This document shows positions 26,051 to 34,200 of a DNA stretch of 64,000 nt, in pieces (position 1 is the stretch's first letter; each line of letters opens with the position of its first letter). The position numbers were made by a program, and so were the translations under genes. Location of the stretch: the NCBI GenBank assembly GCA_900315485.1, contig OMZI01000005.1, positions 1 to 64,000 on the forward strand, read 5' to 3'. The notes below the pieces were generated by a model. The model saw only the letters and a list, made by a program, of their open reading frames with translations, did not search any database and was not told the DNA's origin. The stretch is from an uncultured Eubacteriales bacterium. Its GTDB lineage: Bacteria > Bacillota > Clostridia > Peptostreptococcales > Anaerovoracaceae.

Positions 26051-27190
26051 CTATTCGTCCGTGTCCATGACGATCTCGACGCCGTTGATCTTTACATCTG
26101 CGCCTACAGGCACAAGGAAGTATCTGATGCCGTCGATCACTTTTGTCTTGATCCGCACTGCGTTTTCAGGGTCAAGAATTATATCTGCCTCAGATGAGCT
26201 TATAGTGAAGGTGTCCTTCTGGAGCAGGTTCGCTGTTGCGACAGTGTCTGTTCCAAATTTCTTCTCAACTGCCTTTTCGAAGGATTCTATCTTCTCGTCA
26301 GAGATCCCCTTGCTTCTCAGTATCTCTCCTACCTCGCCTGTCGTTATCTCCGGCGTCACTATGGAGCATTCCGTCCCCTTCTCGCAGAGAGTCGACGCTA
26401 TCAGCGACTGTATGCTCGTGACAACATCCATATTGCAGTCATCACCAAGCGCCTTTGAGAGCGACGAGTTGAAAGCCTCTTTCTGCATCTCTGACGACAG
26501 CGGCGGAGCTTTGACCGGGAACAGGCTCTTTACGAAGTCTTCATGATTGTCTGTAGGGTTCCTGCTGTAGAAGGATGTGCTGTATATATTCGCTGTTCCT
26601 TCGTCAAATTCCGGGAACATGAACCCCAGAACGGGCGCAGCCAGGATGCTTCCTGTCGAGGCGCCTCTGAACTCCTTCGGCTTTGCAAGATACTTCAGCA
26701 TCGCTTTCGGGTTTTTCACCTCACAAATGCTGCATATGAAGTATGTGAACTGTGACTCGGATTCCTCTGACCACTCTTCGGCGTCATCGATCCTTGACTG
26801 TACATCGAAGGTATCGGATACGAGAAGAACTGCATAGCCTTTGTCTTTCAGATCAAGTGATGACGCTACGTTTCTGTAGAATGTGTCCCTCAGCGCTTCG
26901 TCTTCAAGCCCTGATCCGGCCAGTCCCATCAGGAGTTTATGCTCGTCTGTCTCTTCGCACCCGGGGTCGAACCGAAGCTCCATGATGTGCCTCTCTTTCG
27001 GGCCGGAAATCCCCTTTCTCAGAAGGACCGCGTACATCTCGCGCTCTTCCATCTCCATGTCTTCGACAGGGATATTCATAGTCGCAATGATCTCTCCTGC
27101 CGCGTTCACATAGCAGCCGTATATACTCTTGATGTTTGACAGGCCTGCGTCTATTCTCTTTCGTATCTTTCGTATTTCGGATTTTGTCAT
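26051..27190 (-). CDS. DUF4317 family protein
   Basis: 379 aa, soluble. The N terminus (MTKSEIRKIRKR, then IKSIYGCYVNAAGEII) matches the DUF4317 signature of clostridial mobile elements and genomes. Function is unknown. It lies between the phosphatase gene (three 25-27 bp dyads upstream) and tRNA-like element F. The start follows GGAGGGG. Its location in the kinase/phosphatase/FHA block hints at a role in the same pathway. Confidence 0.8.
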   Translation of the reverse strand: MTKSEIRKIRKRIDAGLSNIKSIYGCYVNAAGEIIATMNIPVEDMEMEEREMYAVLLRKGISGPKERHIMELRFDPGCEETDEHKLLMGLAGSGLEDEALRDTFYRNVASSLDLKDKGYAVLLVSDTFDVQSRIDDAEEWSEESESQFTYFICSICEVKNPKAMLKYLAKPKEFRGASTGSILAAPVLGFMFPEFDEGTANIYSTSFYSRNPTDNHEDFVKSLFPVKAPPLSSEMQKEAFNSSLSKALGDDCNMDVVTSIQSLIASTLCEKGTECSIVTPEITTGEVGEILRSKGISDEKIESFEKAVEKKFGTDTVATANLLQKDTFTISSSEADIILDPENAVRIKTKVIDGIRYFLVPVGADVKINGVEIVMDTDE

Positions 27191-27209
27191 CGGTTCCCCT
27201 CCGTTTTCA

Positions 27210-27332
27210 AAAACGTGAAAGTTTTACGTTTTTATTTCTTTCCCGTTTGCGTCCGCAAAACGTGAGACTTTTACGTTTTGCGTTTATTTTTTTCGATCAC
27301 TTCGCAAAAACGTAACAGATGCACGTTTTTGT
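27210..27332. repeat. Three AAAACGT/ACGTTTT dyads
   Basis: Inverted repeats AAAACGT-N9-ACGTTTT with exactly 9-nt spacers at 27210-27234, 27256-27282 and 27306-27332, centre spacing 47 and 50 bp. Arms are 8-9 bp and the outer bases covary (A/T versus C/G). Located between the PP2C phosphatase stop and the DUF4317 start. They could be operator sites spaced near whole helical turns, or RNA hairpins. Confidence 0.7.
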
Positions 27333-27348
27333 CAGAGTCTTCTGCGCA

Positions 27349-28137
27349 TCAGACACGTCTTCTATAGAGGACTGCTGTAATGTTGTCTGTTTCACCTCTG
27401 CTCTTGGCGAGATGAATAAGGTTTTTAAGCACCTGCGTGCCTGACTGCTTTTTTTCAAGCTCGCGCTTTATCTCATACTCGCGAAGCGTGTTGGAGAGGC
27501 CGTCTGAGCAGAGAAGTATGTCCACGTTTCCTGCGATTGGGACGGTGTACCTTACAGGCTGCGGGATCCTGTCCCCTGCTCCGATGCTCTGCATTATGAG
27601 CCGGTCTTTTTCCCTGACGGTCTTGTTTTCCATTGTGTATTTAAGATCCATAGGAAGAAGATCGTAGTTGTAGCCTGAGACAAGATCGTACATGTAGGCG
27701 GTCTGGTCCACTGTCACCTGTGTGCAGTTCCCGAGCTGACAGACATAGGCTCTCGAGTCGCCCACGCACTCTATGACAGCCTTTGTATATCCGACTACCG
27801 CGAATACGAAGGTCGATGCAAGACTCATATCGGAACCTTCTCCGTACTTTTCTTTTGCTATCGCCCTCAGGTCCTCGTGCAGGTTTGCAACAAGGGACTG
27901 AAGCTCTCTGTGCGTGGTCTTCTCACCCATTTGGTTCACATCTTTGTCCTGCGCCCAGGATTCCAGGGTCTTTGTTATGTAGCGGCTTGCTATATCTCCG
28001 TCCTCAAGGCCGCCGACTCCGTCAGCGACACAGAGTATCGCGCGCTGATCCTGCCTTATAGCTATGAGGGAGTCCTCATTCGTCTTGCCGTTTCCGTCAG
28101 TTCTTGAACTGATGCGTATTTCCGGTGCATTTGGCAT
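27349..28137 (-). CDS. PP2C-family Ser/Thr protein phosphatase
   Basis: 262-aa metal-dependent phosphatase. All PPM motifs are visible: TNEDS near residue 20, CVADGVGG about 37-44, ECVGDSRAY about 124-132, LLCSDGLS about 213, and TDNITAVL near the C terminus. The metal-binding Asp residues are intact. It is the natural antagonist of the kinase encoded 7 kb downstream, and lies 16 bp after the FHA gene. Start at MPNAPE behind AAGGGGG. Confidence 0.93.
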   Translation of the reverse strand: MPNAPEIRISSRTDGNGKTNEDSLIAIRQDQRAILCVADGVGGLEDGDIASRYITKTLESWAQDKDVNQMGEKTTHRELQSLVANLHEDLRAIAKEKYGEGSDMSLASTFVFAVVGYTKAVIECVGDSRAYVCQLGNCTQVTVDQTAYMYDLVSGYNYDLLPMDLKYTMENKTVREKDRLIMQSIGAGDRIPQPVRYTVPIAGNVDILLCSDGLSNTLREYEIKRELEKKQSGTQVLKNLIHLAKSRGETDNITAVLYRRRV

Positions 28138-28153
28138 ATCCTGCCCCCTTCTT

Positions 28154-29134
28154 CTAATCTTCCTCGACGCTGAATGAGATATCAGCGAACTTTATAGTCT
28201 GTCCGGATCTTATCCTCTTGGAACTTATCCTGCTTCCATTCACGAAGGTGCCGTTTGTAGAGCCCTTGTCCTTGAGATAGATGTCTCTGCCCTTTATCTG
28301 TATCTCCGCATGATAGCCGGATACATAGTGGCCCTCAGGCTCCGGAATGCATATGTCGTTGTCGTCTTCCCTGCCTATGGTCAGATCTTCGTCAAGGGAA
28401 AAGGCTTCCCCTGTGTCATCTCTTATGAGGAGGAGCACAGGATCCTTTCTTGGCGGTCCCGCCTTCGGTGGTTCCTGCTCATAAACTTCATCCTCGCCGC
28501 CTCTGTAAATATCCGGATCGGGATCCTTTACAAGGTTCCCGCTTGTGTCGACAACAGTACGCCTGACAATGATGGTCGCCCTTCTGCCGCCAAGTTCTTT
28601 GTTGGTCTTGCCCTTAGCTATGAGCTGCTCGGCTTTTTTCCTGCTTATCTCTTCGCCTACGATATGGTCCTGTCCGCTGAGCCTTTTGGAGCGGCCTGCT
28701 TCACGTCTTTCATCTCTGCGTGTTCCCTGCGGCGCTGCTTCAGGTTCTTCATCGTCATATTCTTCGGGCTCATCGTAGTCCGACTCTTCATATTCCCTCT
28801 TTTCAAGGGCTCTTCCTGCTTCGCTCATCCGCTCTGCGAATGCCGTGAACGGGTTTTCCTCGTAATCGGTCATAGGCTGGGCGGAAGCTTTCTGCTGTGA
28901 GCTCTTCCTCTTTTTCTTTTTCTTAGGCTCCTGCGCCTGTGGATTCTCCTCCGGAACCGTCTCCTTCGGAGGTTCTTTTGTTTTGCTCTTGTTTTTCTTG
29001 GCGGGTCTTGACCTGTAGTCGTTTTCTCTGTTTCTCAGATCTTCTTCCGCCATCGCTGCGAGCATGTCCAGCGTTTCTTCTGCCGACAGGTTTTCTCTGT
29101 CTGCAGACATGTTGTTTCCTTTGTTCTTTGCCAT
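28154..29134 (-). CDS. FHA-domain phosphopeptide-binding protein
   Basis: 326 aa. Charged, disordered N-terminal two thirds (Lys/Glu/Pro-rich), then a C-terminal FHA domain (about 235-326) with TIGREDDNDI (conserved GR), SGYHAEI (S/H loop), and KDKGSTNGTFVNG. The canonical pThr-binding residues (Arg, Ser-x-x-His, Asn-Gly) are present. It is predicted to read phosphothreonines made by the plasmid kinase, most obviously the TxxL repeats of the 17.3-18.3 kb scaffold. It sits 16 bp ahead of the phosphatase gene. Confidence 0.93.
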   Translation of the reverse strand: MAKNKGNNMSADRENLSAEETLDMLAAMAEEDLRNRENDYRSRPAKKNKSKTKEPPKETVPEENPQAQEPKKKKKRKSSQQKASAQPMTDYEENPFTAFAERMSEAGRALEKREYEESDYDEPEEYDDEEPEAAPQGTRRDERREAGRSKRLSGQDHIVGEEISRKKAEQLIAKGKTNKELGGRRATIIVRRTVVDTSGNLVKDPDPDIYRGGEDEVYEQEPPKAGPPRKDPVLLLIRDDTGEAFSLDEDLTIGREDDNDICIPEPEGHYVSGYHAEIQIKGRDIYLKDKGSTNGTFVNGSRISSKRIRSGQTIKFADISFSVEED

Positions 29135-29136
29135 GT

Positions 29137-29955
29137 TTATTTTCCCCTTCTTACTTCGAAAAATCCTATCGCGGACAGGTAATAGTAGCCGTCCGCAAGG
29201 TTCACAGGGAGATTCACGACGAAGTATCCGCTGTCTGTCTTCCTGTACGGCGTGGCTATAGGGATGTACTTCTCGCTCTGGAACACTTTTGTGTCCGCAG
29301 CGAAAGTCGCTTCTCTTGCTTTTGTGCCCTGGTAGTATCTGATCTTGTAAAGCTTGTCCTTCTCAAGGCCCAGAAGCATTTCCATGTTCGGATCGACGTT
29401 GTTTATGGGCAGCACGTCCGAACCGGAGATCTTGGATATCGTGTATTCGTCGTCCGTGTTTGCTTCCATCTTGGTGAGCATAGCGGACGCCTGGGAGCCT
29501 GCGAGGCTGTCTTTTGCACACAGATACATGTTCTTGCTCTCATCGAGCCTTATGTGCGCTCCTACCGTATAACCCTTCACCGCGTATTTTTCGAGATAGT
29601 AGCTGCCCGGAAGGTCGCCGTCCACGTTATATATGACTACAAGCTCAGACTTATTGTCGACGACCGGGATGTACTGTCCTATCGACTGGTCGTTCTCTAC
29701 GTACCAGAGAAAACGGTCTGGTGTGTTTGTAGCGGTCTCACCCTGAAAGCCCGGCATGTTCTGGATCGCAGGAGAGAAGGTATCATCCGGATTATGTACG
29801 AAGACCCCTGTAAGGCCTTTGTCATCTATGTCTTTGAAGCTATATCTCAGAGGGTTCCCGTCTCTGTCCGCAACCGTCTGTCTTGTCATCCTGAATCCGA
29901 TTATTCCTGCTATAACTATGATTATCACAAGCAGGATCGCGACTATTCTTCTCAT
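29137..29955 (-). CDS. Single-pass membrane protein with large ectodomain
   Basis: 272 aa: N-terminal transmembrane helix (3-21), then an extracytoplasmic domain of unknown family rich in beta strands and carrying no Cys pair. It overlaps the VirB3-like gene by 4 bp (ATGA) and ends 2 bp before the FHA start, linking transfer and signalling genes in one operon. It occupies a position where T4SS operons often carry a VirB8-like bitopic protein; the topology fits VirB8, but I see no signature. Confidence 0.6.
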   Translation of the reverse strand: MRRIVAILLVIIIVIAGIIGFRMTRQTVADRDGNPLRYSFKDIDDKGLTGVFVHNPDDTFSPAIQNMPGFQGETATNTPDRFLWYVENDQSIGQYIPVVDNKSELVVIYNVDGDLPGSYYLEKYAVKGYTVGAHIRLDESKNMYLCAKDSLAGSQASAMLTKMEANTDDEYTISKISGSDVLPINNVDPNMEMLLGLEKDKLYKIRYYQGTKAREATFAADTKVFQSEKYIPIATPYRKTDSGYFVVNLPVNLADGYYYLSAIGFFEVRRGK

Positions 29956-30377
29956 ACCCCACTATCCTCCCTGTCTGCACTCGCGTTGTTTCTTCGAAGG
30001 AGCTTCATGAGCTTGTTTTCTTCTTCCTGCTCCTGTGCATGTTTTTTCTTCTTTGCGTTAAGCTCAGGCATAGGCGGGCGGAGTGTCACGAAGATCCTCC
30101 TTTGCTCGTAGTTGGCTATGTTGAAAAGGAAGATCGAAAATGGTTCCCCGTTCACGCCAAGAAGCCCGACTATGAGAAGGACAAGGCCCACCCCTGTGCA
30201 GATATAGAACAGGATCGCCCCTCCTATAAACGGGCGGAGCATCAGATAGATCGCGAACGCGAGCCCTGCCCCTATGATCCCTTCGATCACGCGTCTTGTA
30301 TCGAGCATGCCTCCGAGCAGTCCGCCTGTGCTGCTCAGGTTAGGTGGTATGTATGCGTATACTGGTCTGTTTTCCAT
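29952..30377 (-). CDS. PrgI/VirB3-like T4SS membrane protein
   Basis: 141 aa with two adjacent transmembrane helices (about 32-50 and 54-75) followed by a cytoplasmic NYEQRRIFVTLRP segment and a charged tail. Size, the helix pair and the GEPF-type turn after helix 2 fit the PrgI/TcpE/VirB3 group, which pairs with the VirB4 ATPase. VirB4 is encoded 18 kb away rather than next door, which is unusual. Start behind GGGAGGAG. Confidence 0.7.
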   Translation of the reverse strand: MENRPVYAYIPPNLSSTGGLLGGMLDTRRVIEGIIGAGLAFAIYLMLRPFIGGAILFYICTGVGLVLLIVGLLGVNGEPFSIFLFNIANYEQRRIFVTLRPPMPELNAKKKKHAQEQEEENKLMKLLRRNNASADREDSGV

Positions 30378-30395
30378 TTATTTTCTCCTCCCATA

Positions 30396-30806
30396 TTAGA
30401 CTGCAGTGTCTGCACTCCATTGACGGAGTTCTGCATCCTGCTCCCTGAATTCCCAGTCATCTTCTTTTTGCCACTTTTTCAATACGGCATAATCGCTTGC
30501 GTATTTGTATCCGTATATCTTTTTCTGTTCTGACAGACGATTTATCTGTTCAAGATAGGTGAAAGGAAATTCGTTTTTTAATTCATCAAATTCATCGGGA
30601 GAGAGAGAAACATTTTTATAGGTTCCGATTTTAACCGGCCCTTTGGGTGAGTCCTTACTCTCTCTCCTCTTATCTCTATCTCTAGTATCTGAACTCTTAC
30701 CTCTACTCTCTTTACTCTGTGTCACATCCGGGTCACATTCTGTAACATTGTGGTCACATTGTGACCCTGACTCTGGAAGTGCTGGTTTTTCAGGGTTTTC
30801 ACTCAT
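30396..30806 (-). CDS. C-terminal part of split replisome-organizer-like protein
   Basis: 136 aa from MSENPEKP. A low-complexity linker (CDHNVTECDPDVTQSKES) typical of phage replisome-organizer proteins is followed by a C-terminal helical domain (SPDEFDELKNEFP...). It lies in the +1 frame relative to the upstream gene and begins at ATGAGTGA, overlapping that gene's stop, right after an A8 run; there is no ribosome site of its own. It is either made by slippage or re-initiation, or is the disconnected half of a frameshifted gene. Confidence 0.6.
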   Translation of the reverse strand: MSENPEKPALPESGSQCDHNVTECDPDVTQSKESRGKSSDTRDRDKRRESKDSPKGPVKIGTYKNVSLSPDEFDELKNEFPFTYLEQINRLSEQKKIYGYKYASDYAVLKKWQKEDDWEFREQDAELRQWSADTAV

Positions 30807-31188
30807 TTTTTTTAAGGGCTCTGCTTTTACGCATCTTCCTTGCGGACTCTGTTTCCTTGCCGACAAGCTCCTTGATCTGCGCCATATGGATCGCTCCGCT
30901 GTCGAGAATCTCTATGAGTCCTATGGAGCTGAACAGATCGATCGCTGATCTGACTGTATCGATATCCGAGCCTGTCATTGAAGCGAGACTTTTCGCGTCA
31001 TAAGGCAGCAGAGTGTTGCCCACAATGCGGATAACTATTCCTTCAGTGCGAAGACTTTTCAGGCAAAGAATAAGATAAATAATCAGGTATTTGTCTCCGT
31101 TTTGCTGCTCGCGGATATATTTGATCGTATCTTCTTCAAAGAAGTCTTCGTTCATCTTCAGCCAATAGTAAGTTTTGTTTCCACTCAT
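30799..31188 (-). CDS. Phage replisome-organizer N-terminal domain protein
   Basis: 129 aa: YYWLKMNEDFF, IIYLILCLKS and MTGSDIDTVRSAIDLFSSIGLIEI give the winged-helix N-terminal domain of phage replisome organizers. Full-length relatives continue into a linker and second domain, which here are in another frame. The start at 31188 follows GGAGGAATCGTA. It is located inside the T4SS operon rather than with the origin at 53 kb, so a regulatory DNA-binding role is possible. Confidence 0.75.
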   Translation of the reverse strand: MSGNKTYYWLKMNEDFFEEDTIKYIREQQNGDKYLIIYLILCLKSLRTEGIVIRIVGNTLLPYDAKSLASMTGSDIDTVRSAIDLFSSIGLIEILDSGAIHMAQIKELVGKETESARKMRKSRALKKNE

Positions 31189-31214
31189 TACGATTCCTCC
31201 GTGTTGTTTCCGTG

Positions 31215-34200
31215 TCACTGCGGTTTCATTCCGGACATTCCTATGTACGGCTTCGGATCGACGGATTTCCCGTTTATGCGCACTTCGAAGTGAAGGTGGT
31301 TTCCGAAGCTGTGGCCGGTGTTTCCGACTTCACCGATCTTCTGGCCTGCCTGTACGGTATCGCCCTTCTTAGCGATGAGCTTGGACTGGTGGCCGTATCT
31401 TGTGACCATCCCGCCTCCGTGGTCTATGTCTATACAGTTTCCGTAGCCGGAATAGTATTCCGATCTTACGACTGTTCCTGCTGCTGCCGCATAGATTGGG
31501 GTGCCTTTGGCTGCACCGAGATCGACTCCTTCGTGGAGCCTGCCCCATCTCCAGCCCCTGTCTGATGTGAATGTCCATGTTCCCTTAGGAAGCGGGAAGG
31601 TAAGTTCGCCTCCGTTTGAATATCCGCCGAATACTACATCCTGCATCGAGCTGCTGCCCATATTTATTGTGCGGACCTCGGTCTTCCCGTTGAAGAGAAG
31701 CTGCGCAGTGTTCTCGGCAAGGGTGTATCCTGCTTCGCCGTTTGTCGCAGTGCCGCCCGTAAGACCGGTATATACTTCGCCGTCACCACCCTGGATGGCT
31801 TCAACACCTTCCATGCCGTCCTTTGTCTGTACGACCATAGCAGTGTGATTGTTGCCGTTCACTCTCATTAGAATGTCGCCAGGTCTCAGCTTCGAGGTGG
31901 ACTTTGTATAGTCTTCGCTCGAATAGACGGTGAACTCGCTCCTCTTTTTCAGCGTGTTGTATAAAGATTTCGAGTCGACATAGTCATTCATGTCCACACC
32001 GAGGTAACGGAGTATAGCAGCTACCATCTGCGAGCATGCTGTGTCACAGTTTTCGGAGATGGCTGAAGCATCTCCTTTGTTTGCAACCAGCTGTTTGTAG
32101 AACGATGTAGACTTGGCTTTATTCTGGTTGTTGTAGCCTACGTGGTCATTCTTGCAGGCATCGTACATGATCTTCGACGCTGCAAGTGCCTTGCTTGCGT
32201 CGCTCCATCTGATGACGTAATCCCAGTTGGTGCCGCACTTGCTTACCAGGACTTCTTTTCCGTCCTGGTCGCCGGACTGTGACATGTTCTTCGTGCTTGC
32301 TGCGTTTCCGAGGTAGCACTCCCCGTTACCGGATTTTCCAGTCCAGCCGCCAATACTCTGAACGGTTGATCCGGAAGATGATGTGCCTGAGCCGCCGCCA
32401 GTGCCGATGTACCGCATCACGAAGTTCTTGCTTCCCTTCTGATAGCTTTGGAATCTTTTCTTTGCGCCTGATTTTCTGTCCGTTATTCCGGAGCCGCTTG
32501 TTGCTTCTATAAGCTCATCGCCGCCGCCATAGATGCAGGCGTGTCCGCCTACTCCCGAGGCGTACTGGATGAAGATGTCTCCCGGCTGGATGTCTGGCCA
32601 GCTGAGGTCCTTGCAGAGACCCACCTTTTTCCATATCTTCGAGCGGTTTCCCTCGAAGTTCCAGTCTGAGGTCCTCACCTTATGATTCCCGTGGTTCATC
32701 AGAAGTGGATCGCCTGTGCCGTGGGCAAACGCTGCCGCAACGAACGGGTTGCAGGTGTATTTCAGCTCGGACTTTTTAGTGCTGCCGTGACAAACAGGAC
32801 AGTCATAATAGTCCCCGTAGCCTTTTCCATATGTGAACCGGTCGTCCGCAGCGATATTCCTTGCCCATTCAATGGACTTTTGGATCCCGTCCTGGGTGCT
32901 GCTGGCACTGCCGGATCCGGAGATAGACCCTGTAGCCGAGTCTGAATCGGATCCCGTTATCTCCGTGGCTGTCATCTTAGTAGTCGCGTTGACATATGAA
33001 GCGTTCGGGTCGAGTCCGAAAGCGTCACGCATTATCTCGTGAGCTTTTCTCTGCTTGAGCGTGATCTTTATGGAGTCTCCGCTTTCGGATATCTCGTATT
33101 CGCGGTCGTAGAGGACTGCCCCTTTGAGTTTGCGTTTGAGGTCGCCCTCATAGTCGGCTTTGCCCCTGTCTTTCCCGAACCAGTAGAGCTTTACAGGCTT
33201 GCCTGCTTTTGATCCGAGCTTGCTTTCAAGCTTATTGAAGTAGCGGCCCGTGATCGCATCATCCGCGGTCGTCTGCTTCGCATCTTCCAGGAAAACGAGT
33301 TCCGAATTGGCAAGGGATACTGAATATGCCGAGAGGATCTCAAGGTCGGATTTACTTATACCCGTCGTTCCGGCAAGGGCTCCGGAATCAAATCCGAAAC
33401 CGCCTGCTCCTTCCCCGCCTAGTACATTTACGCCTGTCCATTGTATGAAGCACCGTCCTTCGCCCTTTACATGGATTAGGAGTACCAGTTCGCCTTTTTC
33501 GATAACACAGCTTTCAAGTTCTCCGTAGTTCAGAAAATAGCTTCCTAGATATGCTCCGTCTGATTCACGGAAAAGATCTACGTAGTTCTCTCCGGTTCCG
33601 TTTTTGAGGTTGCCCTTTTTTACGCTGTGGCAGGCATAGATTATGCCGCCTCCGGCACCTACATCCTGATAGGCGCTGCCGTGTTTTTTATATGTCTTTC
33701 TTTCGCAATTTTTTAGAGATGAATCGTATATTCTTATTGTGCCGCCTGCGGCAAGAATGTACTTTCCGGTCTGCCTGTCATAGGCAAGGCCGGATGAATT
33801 TCTGGCGGGAAGAGCTTTTGTCCCGTTGCTTGAAAGAGATTTTCCTGTCGCTGTCAGAGATGCAACTTTATTGCTTGCACCTGTAAGCCAGCCGCCGATC
33901 CATATCTCACCGTCTTTTGAGACCGTGCTGGCGTTTGCGTGGTATCCGTTGACGTATTTATCATCAAGGTGTTTTCCGCTTGAGTCGTAAAGACTTGCGC
34001 ATACTTTTGTTGTAGACGGCTGGGTCGCCCAGGCGACTACAAAATTACCATTATCTGTAAGTGCAAAGCTCTGTCCTATCTGGTATGAGCCTCTTCTTTT
34101 CAGGTGTTCAGTTTTCCCGTCGCTTTGCTTTATCTCGCCCAGAATGTGGACGCTTTTGTATGATGGAAGATCGTTTGCCGATCTGGTAGTTCCCGAGAGT

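Noticed and set aside
28939..30111. A 390-codon plus-strand frame opposite the FHA and neighbouring genes.
   Set aside because: Crosses three supported minus-strand genes, no ribosome site, no recognisable domain.
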